Shown piece by piece: positions 22,036 to 34,564 of a DNA stretch of 64,000 nt (the stretch's first letter is position 1; each line of letters begins with the position of its first letter). Position numbers and translations under genes: made by a program. The stretch covers positions 8,278,751-8,342,750 of the forward strand of contig CM035806.1 of the NCBI GenBank assembly GCA_020466095.1. The letters run 5' to 3'. The stretch comes from Chlorops oryzae. Taxonomy: Eukaryota > Arthropoda > Insecta > Diptera > Chloropidae. The notes beneath the pieces are model-generated. The model was not told the origin of the DNA, made no database searches, and saw nothing but the letters and a program-made list of their open reading frames with translations.

Positions 22036-22466
22036 TAGCATGTTTTCACATAGTGAATTAATATAGTTAATCATTGTCGTTTCCACTTGCGGACTGTGCA
22101 TTAACTAATCAGCTGATTTCGTCGGAAGCTGCTGTAAAAAAAGTGAAAAATTCAATGTGTGAAAAAGCTTAAATAAATTTACTTACGCCTTGGACTTTCC
22201 ATTTTCAATTTGAATTTTATTTCAGCAGTTCTTTTAATTTGACAGAACGGTTGTTATTTTACGTACTTTTCCATTGAGGGTTGAAATTTTTCGTACTTTC
22301 TGCAAACAAGTCGAAATGCATGCTCTTTTATCTGCGTTAAATTTTGAATGCATGCATTATTGACGTGATTAACTTGACATTTTTGTATGGGTAATCACAT
22401 TTTTAATCATGCGTTAACGAGTTAATGTAGGTAATTGAGTTAAATGCACTATGTGGAAACATGCTA
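22036..22466. mobile_element. 431-bp MITE with TTA target duplication
   Basis: The ends are TAGCATGTTTTCACATAGTG and CACTATGTGGAAACATGCTA, about 20 bases long and nearly perfect. TTA direct repeats lie at 22033-22035 and 22467-22469. A 3-base TWA duplication is typical of PIF/Harbinger elements. No coding capacity. Confidence 0.85.
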
Positions 22467-22653
22467 TTAGAGTATCCGATTCTAAAAAGTAACTACTCGA
22501 TTATTTCTATCCTATTTTTTTTCTTCTGTGTAGCCTTTCGTACAATTCTCAGAGTTGAATCATAAAAAAAAAGAACGTGAAAATAATACTTTTAGCATGG
22601 ACATGATAATTTTTTTCAACCTTCTTTCAAACTACAATCGATCAAAATTATTA

Positions 22654-23110
22654 CAGTGGAACCTCAGAAATTAGAACCCCTTTGTGTTTGTGTCGGCTTT
22701 AATTTCTGGAAATTTCCATATTTCATAATAAAATGTTGCTTTAAAGAAAGTTTTATCAATTTTTTTTATTCATGGTTGAAATAAAAACATTAGGGGTATT
22801 CAAAAAGGCGTGTTAAAAACGTTGGAATGTCAGAAAATCAGAAAATTGCGACTTCTTAAAAAATTTTTTAAACTTGCACAACTTTTTAAGCAGAAAATTT
22901 TTTCCGATTTTCCGAATTTACTAGTTTCCGACGCTTTTGTGAATACCCCTATAGTTGCAATTTTGCGAAAGGTTTTCCATATTTTTGTTTGTTCGAAAGT
23001 TCTTCGTTTTTTTTTAAGCACCACTGTATAATATTATTTACGCTTTCATTGGCTTTCTATTTTCTGGACAGTTTGAAATTGTGAGAGCTCTAATTTCTGA
23101 GGTTCTACTG
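22654..23110. mobile_element. 457-bp Tc1/mariner- or pogo-like MITE, host of a nested MITE
   Basis: The ends are CAGTGGAACCTCAGAAATTA and TAATTTCTGAGGTTCTACTG. The left end is preceded by TA; the right flank has lost it. It contains a whole copy of another MITE at 22793-22949, so that element inserted later. No transposase frame. Confidence 0.8.
22793..22949. mobile_element. 157-bp TA-flanked MITE (family M2, copy 2), nested
   Basis: The ends GGGGTATTCA and TGAATACCCC match the copy at 9444-9610, with TA on both sides. It is inserted inside the 457-bp element. Confidence 0.85.
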
Positions 23111-24108
23111 TGTTATAACTATTATTCCTATACATGGACGTATTTACAGTGGGGCAGGGATGAGTCAAGGCCGCCAAAATTATTAAATTTCACAAGATAA
23201 AAGGAAACCTATGACGTTCATGTGACAACACCTATGAACATAAGCAACAAATTTTATCATACATATAGAGCAAACTCTTCGTATTATGCCCCTCCGTAAC
23301 TGAAATTCTGGATACGGCCATGTTCCAATAATTATTAAAATAAAAGTGATCAAAATTTTTACAGCTCTAAAGTTACAAATTCTGATCGCATTTTCTTTTA
23401 ATTTGCATACAACAAATTGTAATGCTCAAATAGCGTCAGCGAAATTGTATCCAAATCACTCGATCACATTATAAGCTCCCCCACTTAAAGAAGTGTTCAA
23501 TTAATGTCACAACTAAATCTTTTCGTTCTTCGTGCAGAATTGATCGATAAATTATGGCAAAACATTTGCATATAAATTTGAAAAAAATTTTAAGCGTGTC
23601 AAAGCACTTAATTCGTTGCTTATTAACTGAAAATTATTTGACGATTCATTAGCTTGACACAATCCGCAGTAAACATATTTTGAATGTCTCCTAATGTGCC
23701 TATTATTTTGTACGCTCTTGATATCGATTTTCGCCCAAGGTCAAGCATCTCGTTTGTGAATTTCTTGCATTAGAATTTTCGTATAATTGTTTTGTTTAGC
23801 ACTTATTTGTTTTGAATTTGTGGTGCTTTTATGTTGCGCAAAATGTATTCGGATTACTGATGCATTACTATTAACCGGCGATGTTCAATGTCGGATAGTC
23901 AAATTCTCAAGTACCGACATGTTTCAATTTATCGTTCGAGTAAACACGGTTTTGTCCGACGCACAGGCAGTAAAAAAAAAAAATATATATATATATATAA
24001 TTCTGTCGTAATTCCTAATGAATTCCTTCTCTCCGACTAATCACAAAAAAACAAAAAAAAAAAAAAAAAAAAAAAAAACCACAACTAATCCCTTTGCCTA
24101 ATATGCCT
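23111..24108. other. Non-coding spacer
   Basis: No gene recognised. It contains a short TA repeat at 23983-23998 and a poly-A run at 24053-24078. The frame at 23787-24011 has no recognised domain. Confidence 0.4.
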
Positions 24109-24225
24109 TCCAGACGTACAACAAAATCACGGGATTTCAGAACAAAATTGAAATCGTCTGGAATTTCAAATGTGAAATTTGTTCTAAAATTGTCTGAAAT
24201 CTCGAGATTTCGTTGTATGTCTGGA
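24109..24225. mobile_element. 117-bp inverted-repeat element (hairpin MITE)
   Basis: TCCAGACGTACAACAAAATC on the left mirrors GATTTCGTTGTATGTCTGGA on the right, continuing as TTTCAGA/TCTGAAA. Nearly the whole unit would fold into one hairpin. No clear target duplication is visible. Confidence 0.7.
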
Positions 24226-24372
24226 TAGAATATTAAACTGTATTTTTTAACATTGAGGTGTCATTGACAAATAACCACTCCTACATTATGGACCAATCCT
24301 ATATGCCCTGCCAACGGACCTCCTGTGGTCCATTAGAGATCAATCGTCCCATTTGTACCAGTTGGTCTAATT

Positions 24373-25197
24373 ATACCCGACACACTCTGTGTCGAGGGTA
24401 TATTGCGTTTGTGTGAAGTTGTGTGCTATACAAACAGAACCATCGAGATAGACCTACCAAAATATATTAGAAATGATCAGCGTCACCAGGAGTCTTCGAT
24501 TGTCGTCTGTCTGTCCGTCTGTCTGTCTGTATACAGTTATCTTATCGAAGGAGTTGAGCTATCTCGACAAAATTTGGTATGCGTGCTCACGGGGACATGA
24601 GTAAGAAGAAGTTCGAGAATGGACCTGATCGGATCATTTTTAGGGGTACCTCCAGTACTAGGGTCTGTTGTGAAAATCACAAAAACTGCTCTAACACCAG
24701 AGGTTTTCAATATATTTTGATGAAATTTGGTATTTGAACATACATATTTAAAGGCAAGTAATATGATTTCCAAAAATTAGAAAAGTGGGCGTGGCAGTGG
24801 TGCGTTTTTCAAAAATTGCCTCCTACACCCGAATTTCAAATGGGACTTGAACGAAATTTGGCAGTTATGCTTCCTTTGTAGCCATAAACATCCTCTCTAA
24901 AATTTTTTTTTGATAGATCCAGTATTAAGGGTACCTCCAGTACTAGGGTCTGTCACAAAAATCCCAAAACTGCCTCAAAATCGGACTTTTTCGAAATATT
25001 TCAATAAAACTTAGGATTAGAGCGTATATTTAAGCCTCCGATTAGAATTCAAAAAAAATTGGAAAAGTGGGCGTGGCAAAGGGGCAGTTTTCATAAAGAA
25101 ATTTAACACTTCTTGATATTAAAAATTATTTGAGCATATGTGTCTGTGTCGGGTATTCTATTGTCAGGCTCGCCTGACTATAACACCCTTACTTGTT
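24373..25197 (-). repeat. Interspersed repeat family H, reversed copy
   Basis: This copy is in the opposite orientation to 42108-43027. The left end is an imperfect palindrome, ACCCGACACACTCTGTGTCG. The right end is GTCAGGCTCGCCTGAC, then AACACCCTTACTTGTT. It has the phrases AGTGGGCGTGGCA and TACCTCCAGTACTAGGGTCT, the latter repeated inside one copy. Open frames inside it (for example 24537-24773 minus) recur in the other copy, but this reflects shared repeat sequence and not a gene. Confidence 0.85.
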
Positions 25198-27356
25198 TTT
25201 TAACTACACTTCTTCTAGACCAGTTGTTGCTACTCAAAGTCTAGTCAATTCTTATATATGAAACACTCTACATTCTGACTAGTCAAATTTCGACTAATCT
25301 CGGAGTACTCCTTTTTCGGAAAGTTGATCTCTTCATTACTGGAGGGTAATTTATGTAATGCCTCAGTGTGAATCGACTGTTTTAAACGTAAAGTGATAAT
25401 GGTGTCAACTTCCAACAACATTTACCAACCAAAATTTATCAACGAAAACTATAAAAAAAAAAAAAAACAAATAGCTTGAATAATGGTGAAGCTTCAGCTG
25501 TGCTCGTTACGTGGAATATGTTCGTCGTTGAACAGTGATATGTCAATTTTTTTTAATAACTATTTTCATTGATTTCGACCTTAAACACTCGATGAGAGAT
25601 TTTCGTGTAAGTGAATCGTGAATTTCTTATTCAAGGACAATCAGGTCCTTTTAATTTTAATTTAGGGATTAACAGTTGATTTTTTTCCCCTTCTATTCGG
25701 TCTGTCATATTGAGCTTTTCTTTCAATTTAATGTTGATTGAATTCGCATATACAAAAAAAAAAAAAAAATAAATAAAATCTATAAATAAAATCTTTTAAC
25801 ATGGAAAATATCGTCAAATGTATGTAGGCTCGATTTCGTTGAAGGAGAGTACAAAATATACGAAAACATAACGAAATAACTTAAAGGAGGTTTCCTCATT
25901 TTGAAATGAGATTTTTATGCAAATGAGGCTATGACAATGGCATAAGAATGGAAGAAGCCAAAAGCTGTTGAAATCATCGGCGATGAGGTCTTGTTAGCTG
26001 CTGAGCTGTGGGATGATAATAATCGGTGAACATCAATCAAATGGCTTAACGCCGTCTCGTGCATTCAATATGCTTTGGTCCTGTTCAGAAAAAAAAAAAA
26101 AAAAAAAAAATGACTTTTCAAACATTGCGCTACTACATGGGCGTAACGGTTGCCCGAGGGGAAAAATATTCGGAAATCACAATTCAAGAGCAATCAACCA
26201 CCTGCTGTGATCGCCAACAGACAAAGAAAAAACGGACAAATAAAAATGAAAATGGAAAGGAAGGGAACGCAAAGCAAAAAAAAAAAAAAGAAAATAATCG
26301 AAAAGCAAAAGAAAAAAAATGCTCAAATTTTTCACACACACACACACAACACACACACACACACACACAAGCCAGCCTATTTATTTGCAAATAAAGTGAG
26401 AAGTACTTCGAAGATGAAGATGAGCAAAGGGGGGGCGGAATCCGGAGGCAGAAAGCAATACTCAACGCGATAAGACTGAAAATCATGATAAATCTTCTTG
26501 TAACCGCACATTCCTAACGGCTTTCCTTTGGGGTTATCTTGGTGTGTGGCCTATTCGACGAATGATGCCTGAAACGTTAAGCCTAATGCCGGAAGCACAA
26601 TGCTCGATGCTCGATGCCTGATGTCTGATGCCTGACGTCTAATATCGTCGATGATGATGAAGGTCATATTGAAATTAGCGTTCCTTGAATGGAACAGAAC
26701 TATGTAGCCGGTTCTTTTGCACATTTTATTGTAGAAGGCATTCTTTGACGTCAATATATCTTCGCAATTATGCTAGCACAGCCGTACTTTTGTTACTGCC
26801 GCTGGTGCGCTTGGCGTCTTGGTTGAGTTTTAATTGAATCGAATTTAATTAAATCTTGATTGATGGCACTTTCCCATGAGGTGTGGGATGCGTGCTCTCT
26901 CCTCTTAAATAGCGTCCTTAATGGCGGCAATTATATTGAGTTTTCCTATTTCGAATCGTATTTTATGCTTAATTTTTTTTTTTTTTTGCATTTTATTGCA
27001 AGCTTTACCTTTTATGCTATCATTAAAGGCAGCCAATTAATTTTTTTTTTCTTTTTCTGTTATCTGAGTTATATCTTTAACCCAATGAAGAGTTGTTCCG
27101 GCTGTTATTTTGTTTGAAAAATGTTTGTGTTGGTTTTACTTTTACTCAAAAAAGGGAAATCATTACTGAGAGTAGATTTCAATTAGCGCAAAACGGTCAA
27201 AAGAATCCTTCTAATTGTAACTGAAGTACAAACGGGAATTATTTCAAACGGAGGGATAGTGATGCAGCATTGAAAAAGAAAACTTAACTGCATCTAGAAT
27301 TGAGAAAATAAATCAGGTGTATATACTAGGGCGTTCCAAAATGATAGCCTTATTAT
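25198..27356. other. Gene-poor repeat-rich stretch
   Basis: No gene recognised. It includes poly-A runs (25455, 25755, 26088), a CACA microsatellite at 26331-26368 and short GATGCCTGATG-type repetitions at 26575-26645. Overlapping frames at 26013-26486 run through the poly-A and CACA tracts and are rejected. Confidence 0.4.
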
Positions 27357-27603
27357 TAGAGCGTGTATTTTTAAGCATTTATAAAATTGAAGCGTACTTT
27401 ATGGGGCAAAAATTTTTTTTCAATTTACATAAAGTTAAGATTCAAATCGATTTTTAGCCTATTTAAGACTTTTTCAAAGCTAGGAAATATCCTTGAAGTT
27501 CAAATTCGCTACTTATTTCCAAAATGGTGATAAGAAAAAAAAATACCCCCCCCCCCCACAAAGTATGCTTCAAATTTATAAATGCTTAAAAATACACGCT
27601 CTA
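27357..27603. mobile_element. 247-bp hAT-like MITE with 8-bp target duplication
   Basis: TAGAGCGTGTATTTTTAAGC on the left mirrors GCTTAAAAATACACGCTCTA on the right, within terminal repeats of at least 35 bases. The flanks are direct CTTATTAT at 27349-27356 and 27604-27611. An 8-base duplication is the hAT signature. A related, degraded sequence lies at 34066-34266. Confidence 0.9.
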
Positions 27604-27619
27604 CTTATTATGTAAGCAA

Positions 27620-28149
27620 TGAAAGAAAGATATTTAAGCCTTAAGGTATGCAACGTTTTTTTTTTTTTTTGGTGATAGTGTTTAGGATAGCATAATGGGA
27701 CAAGGCTTAAGAATCCCAAATTCTGATTTCTTCTAGCACATTAAAACGGGTTTTCTTTCGTTTAAGCTGCGCCATTAGTTTTTCCAATAATGTTCATATA
27801 AAGCTTAGAAGTTATGAGGCAATCTTATTTTTATTTTTTACCTCCAATTTGTTTCGGAAAAAGTGCAATCGATGAGCAGCATCAAAAATGACCATCAAAA
27901 TACGTATACTTTAAAGTTTATGTACACAAAACCAATGCATGGATAATTTTTTTCCGACTCGAATTTGACTCAAAATCTTTAAAAAAAAATTCTTATTAAC
28001 CACCCTTCAGTAAAAACTCAAGGAAGCCTGGAAAATCCTCGTTGCGCAGCTCGTAAGAATTTTACGAAAAATCTTAAAAAAATCGCAAAACTACTTTAAT
28101 CCATTAGCTTTCGAAAAAAGCATGTTGGAAAAAATATAATTTGGTTTGG
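27620..28149. other. Non-coding spacer
   Basis: No feature recognised. Confidence 0.35.
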
Positions 28150-28528
28150 TACACCCAATGGATGTACATTTTGCTAAGTAGATGAGTTAACCTCCTATTC
28201 CAGAAGTAGGTAGAACATTATTCTATAGCCCACACTTAATTATTATGCCAAAAGAACCATAGGTCAAATGTGAATTTCGATCTTGAGCTTTTGTGAACGA
28301 TTTTGATAACTCGGTTTTTGCCGAAAAGTTTTCAATAGGCCCACAAAAAGAGATTTTTATGTCACGCTCCATTTGATTTTTTCTGTAATAATTTGTAGCA
28401 TGCTTCTGGGCATATCTAAGATGGACCGAATTTTGAAAAAAAAAATTCAGTTTTGACCTAGACTCTTATTTAACTAAAATCCTTTTTGTCGAACAAAATG
28501 ATCCACCTGAATGGATATGCACTTAAGT
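28150..28528. mobile_element. Degraded copy of TTAA element family T3
   Basis: It carries CATAGGTCAAATGTGAATTT and TTTTGTCGAACAAAATGATC. Both are present, in reverse order and orientation, in the intact element 50643-51212. The tips and TTAA flanks are not preserved here. Confidence 0.7.
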
Positions 28529-28979
28529 TCTAAATAAAAAACTTTCAAATATGTTGGAAAAACGTCAAAAGGGTCTGTTCCATATTAGACAAGTATTTAT
28601 TTGTGTTAGTGAGAGTACAGCGATTGTTAAGAATATCTGATATCTCTTAACCTTAAATGAATAAAAATAGCTTAAATCAGTTAAATACAAACAACAGCGA
28701 AAGCGCAAAAAGCCATAAGTGAAAAAAAAAAATTGTTCTTGACAGTGTTTGGGATCAGAAAGTTCACTTTAGTACGTGAAGGGGCAGCGGATAAATTTGA
28801 TAAGGCTCGCCAAACCTCTTTTCATGGAAAAATATTGATTCCCATCATGGCGAACTTTAGATAATCTTGAAATCATTGCGAAATTTACCTCTATTTAAAG
28901 CTTCATTTCAAATTTCTTGACATCCTTCCCACTGAGTAATATCATATATCCTTTTAACCCAATTCGAACGAATTTTACT

Positions 28980-29690
28980 CGGAGGGCTTAAAAAGAAATT
29001 TATAACAATAAAAAATTAATAAGACAATAAATAAAAAAACGAATAAAAAAAATAAATAAAAAAAATTAATAAAAAAATTAATAAAAAAAATAAAAAAAAT
29101 AATAAAAATAATAAATAAAAAATAATAAAAAAATAAATAAAAAAATAATAAAAAAAATAAAAAAAAAAAATAATAAAAAAAAATAAAATAAAAAAAATAA
29201 ATAAAAAAATTAAAAAAAAATAAATAAAAAAATAAAATAAAAAAATAAATAAAAAAAAAATAATAAAAAAATAAAAAAAAAATAAAAAAAAAATAAAAAA
29301 AAAATAATAAAAAAATAATAAAAAAAATTAAAAAAATAAAAAAATAATAAAAAATAAATAAAAAAATAATAAAAAAATAAATAAAAAAATAAATAAAAAA
29401 TAAATAAAAAAATAATAAAAAATAAATAAAAAATTAATAAAAAAATAAATAAAAAATAAATAAAAAAAAATAATAAAAAAATAAATAAAAAAATTAATAA
29501 AAAAATAAATAAAAAAATAATAAAAAAAATAAAAAAATAATAAAAAAATAATAAAAAATAAATAAAAAAATTAATAAAAAAATAAAAAAAAAATAAATAA
29601 AAAATTAAAAAAATAATAAAAAAATAAATAAAAAAATAAATAAAAAAATAAATAAAAAAATGAATAAAAAGAATAAATAAAAAATAGCAA
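28980..29690. repeat. 700-bp (A)nT repeat
   Basis: About 710 bases of AATAAAAAAATAAAT-type sequence, nearly devoid of G and C. It is a decayed or expanding TAAA/TAAAA microsatellite. Confidence 0.95.
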
Positions 29691-30074
29691 AATTCTCGGC
29701 ATATTCATTTCAAAATGAAAAAAAATATATATTATAAAATAATTTGATAAAAGATTTCCAAGAAAATGTTAGCTGCTCTCGAGTCAATTACAAAGCGGAG
29801 AAATTTATCAAAAGCAATATTTTCCGCTTCATTACGTTGGCAGAAGCATTTTATTTGTCTCGCAGCAGGCGAAACGCGAAATATTCATATCCTTAAACGT
29901 ATTATTTAGAATTTTTATAACATCAGCGCCCACGAATACCTTTAACGAGGGCATTGAACATCGTCGCTCAAGCCACTAATACTATTCCTCCTGAAAATAA
30001 TAAAAAAAAAAAAATTTGAAAAAAAATGAATTTCCAAGTCGGATAGGAGTAACGTATTGTGAGCTTTATAAAAG
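29691..30074. other. Non-coding spacer
   Basis: Nothing recognised. It lies downstream of the minus-strand exon at 30075 and would hold its 3' untranslated region and poly-A site. Confidence 0.35.
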
Positions 30075-30254
30075 CTACCGTGATTTAATTTGCTGTTCTT
30101 TGGTCTTTTTACGCTTCCATTCAAATTCGTTTAGCTGCGGTGTCAACAGGATAATAGCTGGAGCACTGAAGTAGTTACCTTTCAGCATGATCCAGTTGAG
30201 CGCGAAGAAGAACGCCAAGTAAATGATAGGAGCGGCATAGTTGGGCAATATTTC
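30075..30254 (-). CDS. C-terminal exon of an unrecognised membrane protein
   Basis: The minus-strand frame ends in TAG at 30075-30077 and shows C/G-rich third positions. It encodes ILPNYAAPIIYLAFFFALNW, a hydrophobic span, then GNYFSAPAIILLTPQLNEF and a basic tail KRKKTKEQQ. A strong pyrimidine tract ending in GCACTGCAG gives an acceptor near 30255. The phase there could join the minus-strand exon at 36511-36600, but the link is speculative. I do not recognise the family. Confidence 0.5.
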   Translation of the reverse strand, partial: EILPNYAAPIIYLAFFFALNWIMLKGNYFSAPAIILLTPQLNEFEWKRKKTKEQQIKSR

Positions 30255-30889
30255 GCTGCAGTGCTTCAAAGGCACATAGAATGAATAGAGTGAGGACGTG
30301 GAATGAGAAATTCATTGAGTAAAAGCGGGGGGGTTTTTTTCTTCTTGGAATTCTGCCATCGAAGGACTTCAAATGGAAAAATGATTTTCAATGAATTACT
30401 TTGACCAAAATAATGAAGGATAGTTTTTATAAAATATTCAACAAAAAATTCTTTGTTTCTTTCAAAGATGGCTGCTGATAGTCCTTGACACTTTTTCCAG
30501 CTAAGCGAGAAACACCTAAAAACAAATTAATCTTCAATAATATGCTGCCAGAACTTTGGCAAAATTACTCCCTTGGAGATATCCAGAAAAAGCTTGAGAA
30601 AAAACTTTGAAATTCTGTTTTTCTTTCTTAAATAAAATAAAAATTTCCTTCGATTCGGATTACTGCTTCAATATTTTTTTAAATTTGTTTTTAACGCTTT
30701 TTTTTCGTCTGTTTTTAAAGTCATTTTTCCAGAGACGACCTATTCATGACTATTCCCTATGAAAATCGTAATTTACAATATAATAAATAATAAAAAATGT
30801 GTAATCGGGTCGCTGAATATATTTCAATGAATTTTTAAAAGTATTTGTCGAGTCCAAGTCGCATGAGGAATCTCCAATGTTATTCAACC
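30255..30889. other. Non-coding, probably intronic
   Basis: No exon or element is recognised upstream (minus strand) of the membrane-protein exon. Confidence 0.35.
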
Positions 30890-31425
30890 CACGATTAAAT
30901 CATTGAAATTTTCCGTCCAACATGTCGTATGAGTGATGCCCTTTTTTACTATTTTTCGCACATTCGTTCTGCAAACGGCCGGCCGCCTTCCGCAGCATAG
31001 AAGTACTAAAAGCATCCATATGCAATTACGTTTTTGTAAATATCTCAAAAACCTGCATTTCAATTTTGATGAAATATTTTTTCAATGAAAGGGAATACTT
31101 AGATGTACTTTCTAAAACTATCCAAAAAGTGGCACGCAGAGGGAAATGCACTTAAAAAAATAATTTAATTTTTATTTTCTTTTTTGTGAGAAAATTTTTC
31201 TCTGTGTAAAATTTAAGGATAATTTTTTTAGATTTCTTGTTTTATTAACTATCAGTCGCCATCTATTTCATATTTCTATCTTAATTGGATTTCATAATAT
31301 AAAATTTTGAAGAAGGGCTGTTCTTACTAAAAAGAATTTCTCAAAGATATTCCCAATATACATTTTTGCTTATTGCTTAGTGTTGATTTTGAAAGATATT
31401 TCTACAGTGTTTTTACGTTAGTACC
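30890..31425. repeat. Interspersed repeat R2, copy 1
   Basis: Shares its whole length with 52975-53455, in the same orientation at roughly 70-75 percent similarity by eye. Shared phrases include GTATGAGTGATGC, TCGCACATTCGTT and TTATTAACTNTCAGTCGCCA. No ends or coding capacity are visible. Confidence 0.7.
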
Positions 31426-32689
31426 TACCTATCTGTCTAAAAATCAACAGAATCTTAGATGATCCTACATAAAATCACGATACGTCCTTTGAGAGCACGC
31501 TTGACAAGTAGTATCTTTCGCCTAACATGCCATGGTCGTCTATGCGAAGTGAAAAGCAGTAAATCTGTATTTCCGAAAATTCTTCAAAAATGACGGAAAA
31601 AAGAATCCATATTGCTTGCATTCACGCCTCCGCATTCGAAGCAATTAAATATGCTACAAAAAAGTGAAATCGCTTTTTGCAGCCTTCCCAACCGTTGCAT
31701 TTTTAAGAGCTCTCGTTTTTTGTGTTTGACGAGTTTTTGTTTTTTTTTTTTGCATTTGCTTTTTTTCCATTTTTTTTTTTTTTCTTGTGTAACTAGGGTT
31801 AGCGGGTTTGACGTGGGGTGGAGCGTAACCGGAAGCTGTACCGCACAGGGTGTCACGACTTTCATAATTAATGGCTGCGCTTATTTTGGCAACGCATTTC
31901 CTTTCGGGCACCTGCAAAATTTTTCTTTCGTTGATAAAATAAAAAAATATTCATAGCTACATACATACATACATACATATGTATATAAAAAATAATAAAA
32001 AAGGAAACATTTTAGCGTCGGATAAGCCTGCAGCAGATATTTCTAGCATATGCATTGCTTGTCAGCTGCCAGTTGCCAAATTTTTCTTGCACAAAAATGC
32101 AGCATGCTTTTTCATCGACAGACGCTGCTGAGTTTTTTTTTTGTGCTGGCCGCTCGCCGCTCGCCGCTAACTGGTAACTGCAACCGGGAAACTGCATCAA
32201 CATCACCTGGGAAGCCTGGGCGCGCGTTGTTCGAAGATTTTCGCTGGCGCAGATGCATTTTCTCTCTATTTTATCAAACGATTTAAACGATTTATTCTTT
32301 TATTTAATTGATTCTCAAATATTTGCATTTCACTTTCATCTTAATTTGATTGCATTTTTTTTTTTTTTTTTTGCGCATCATTCGGCGCTCAGTGAAGGTG
32401 GAGGAGTAAGAGCCCTGCAATTTGCGAGCGCTTTCGAGATATGGTGGAATGTGCTTGCATGGAGAATTTTATGCAAATACTTACTTGGCACGAAACACAT
32501 TTAACATTATTGAGAGAATTAAAATTGAAAAATGTCCGAAACGGAAAAGAAGCTGAGCAAAAAAAAAAAAAAAGATTAATAATTGATGCACATAAGTTGT
32601 GCCCTCAGGCGGCGTTCAATGAAGGATTATTTGGCCGTATTTATTTTTTTTTATTTTATTGAAAGAGACTTGACGATGTTATTGGTATA
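31426..32689. other. Gene-poor stretch
   Basis: Contains open frames at 31612-31956 (+) and 31654-31917 (-), which overlap each other, and a poly-T run at 32350-32372. None has a recognisable domain. 32120-32260 is GC-richer than average. No gene is supported. Confidence 0.35.
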
Positions 32690-32823
32690 TAAGAGAGAAA
32701 GAGAGGAGAGAAGAGAAGAGAGAGAAGAGAGAGAAGAGAAGAAGAGAGAGAAGAGGAGAGAGAGAGGGAGAGAGAGAAGAGGAGGAGAGAGAAAGAGGAA
32801 AGGAGAAGGAAGAGAAAGAGAGG

Positions 32824-32857
<34 letters not shown>

Positions 32858-33110
32858 AGGAGAGAGAGAGAAGAGAAGGAAAGAGAGAGAGAAAGAGAAG
32901 GAAAGCAGAACAGAGAAAGCGAAAGCGAAAGAGAAAGAGAAAGAGAGAGAAGAGAGGGAGAGGGAGAGAGGAGAGAGAGAGAGAAAGAGAAGGAAAGAGA
33001 GACAGAGAAAGAGAAGGCAAGAGCGTGAGAAGGAGATAGGGAGAAAGAGAGAGAGAGAGATAAAGAGAGGAAGAGAGATAGAGAACGAGAGAGAAAGAGA
33101 GCGAGCGCGT
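32690..33110. repeat. GA-rich microsatellite
   Basis: About 420 bases of GAGAGAAGAGAGAAAG purine repeats. Frames rich in RERE or SLSL are artefacts. Confidence 0.97.
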
Positions 33111-34065
33111 AAAGGTTGTTCTTGAGCCGGAGCTCTCTTAGGTTGTAAATGCACCTCATTGAATAATTGGGTATATTTGAAATGCAGTACCTTCATACTC
33201 GGAAAAGCATATATATTTGTTCGGTCCTTTGATCTATTTTTTATGTAAGGGATTATTTTAAAGTGCATATAATACTATACCATACTACTATATAAGTATA
33301 TATAGGGTCTTATTCATTTTTATACATGATCAAATTCCCAGGAGACGGTCTTTGGATAGTTACGGGTATGGCGCCGCTCGTGTTCCCTTGCCAAACTTTT
33401 ACCTGTAGATTAATCGGTTGGGACTGCATCAAACTGTAAGTGTATTGTGGGTGACAATGCATGAAAAGTTAAACATTGTGTTTTTTATTTAAGATATTCA
33501 TTCTCTTTATCTTCACAGAAGCAACGTGTCTCGAGAAGGTTAAACCAATCTCCACTTAATGATTTATTCATATATTTATTTATTTATATTTTGATCTCAA
33601 GGATAGTTAGTTTGCCCTGAGCGCAATGAATTTATGCATTTTTTCTTACCCTCCTGCGGCATTTTACTGCAATAATGTATGTTTATTTCAATATACATAT
33701 GTAATGCATTTCCCCATTCGCAAAGTTTTCGTTTCACAAAGAAAATTGCACGACGCACAGTGGGCTCGCTTTATACATTTGAGTGCAAAAAACTACAAGG
33801 AGTACTCGGAGAACAATGAATCTTGGCACCGAGATTTATTTCAATAAAATTAAGAAAAAAAAACTATATTTCTTCGAAGTCGCCCAGGACAACCACCCAC
33901 CCGCATACCACTCAAAATAGAATTTTCATATAAATTTTTTTAAAAATATTAATATCCGAATATCTTTAAAATTTGCACAAAGTTCAGCAGTAATAAGACA
34001 AAAATATCCTGAAAGTTTCATCAAAATCTCCCCATGAATGCACTACCTGGACTCTGAATTTTGTC
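33111..34065. other. Non-coding spacer
   Basis: No gene is supported. The plus-strand frame at 33692-33847 has protein-like codons (LHDAQWARF, KNYKEYSENN), but no domain or convincing exon borders. Confidence 0.35.
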
Positions 34066-34266
34066 GACTTTTATAAATTTGAAAGTATACTTTATGGAGT
34101 AAAAATTTTGTTCAACTCACATAGAGTTAAGATTCAAACCGATTTTTAAAAATGAATTTTTATGAAGTTAAAAAAGCGGCTTGAAGTTCAACTTCGCGAA
34201 ACTTATTCGCAAAATTTTGGTAAGAAAAGTTTTTGCCCCATGAAGTATGCTTCTAAATTTATGAAA
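34066..34266. mobile_element. Degraded relative of the 247-bp hAT-like MITE
   Basis: It shares TACTTTATGG.GTAAAAATTT, GAGTTAAGATTCAAACCGAT and AAGTATGCTTCTAAATTTAT with 27357-27603. The outer tips are gone. It lies directly next to another hAT-like MITE. Confidence 0.6.
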
Positions 34267-34295
34267 TTCAATAAAATCCGATCCCTGGTCATTAC

Positions 34296-34556
34296 CAGGG
34301 CAACCAAAAATATTTAAATTGAACCCTAAAAATATATATGTCAATATTTTGAAATGTTTCCGATGATGGAACTCTGTGTTTTTCTTCAAAACACGCCTAT
34401 TTATACACACTTTCAGAAGGATGTTATCGCATTTTACGGATCATGAAGAGGCTGGAACTAAGTTCCACAGGCAAATACTTCATAATGCGTTTCTTTTTTC
34501 TTCAATATTGACGTGCATACTTTTAGGGCTTAATTTAAATATTTTTGGTTGCCCTG
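34296..34556. mobile_element. 261-bp hAT-like MITE with 8-bp target duplication
   Basis: The ends are CAGGGCAACCAAAAATATTT and AAATATTTTTGGTTGCCCTG, part of a long terminal inverted repeat. The flanks are direct GTCATTAC at 34288-34295 and 34557-34564. A CAGGG start and an 8-base duplication fit the hAT superfamily. Non-coding. Confidence 0.95.
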
Positions 34557-34564
34557 GTCATTAC

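Noticed and set aside
24537..24773. Frame similar to one at 42663-43028, looking like a conserved protein
   Set aside because: The similarity is explained by two copies of interspersed repeat family H. The frames are short, in non-coding repeat DNA and run into microsatellites.
33626..33847. 73-codon plus-strand frame with protein-like codons
   Set aside because: No recognisable domain, no convincing splice borders, weak start context.
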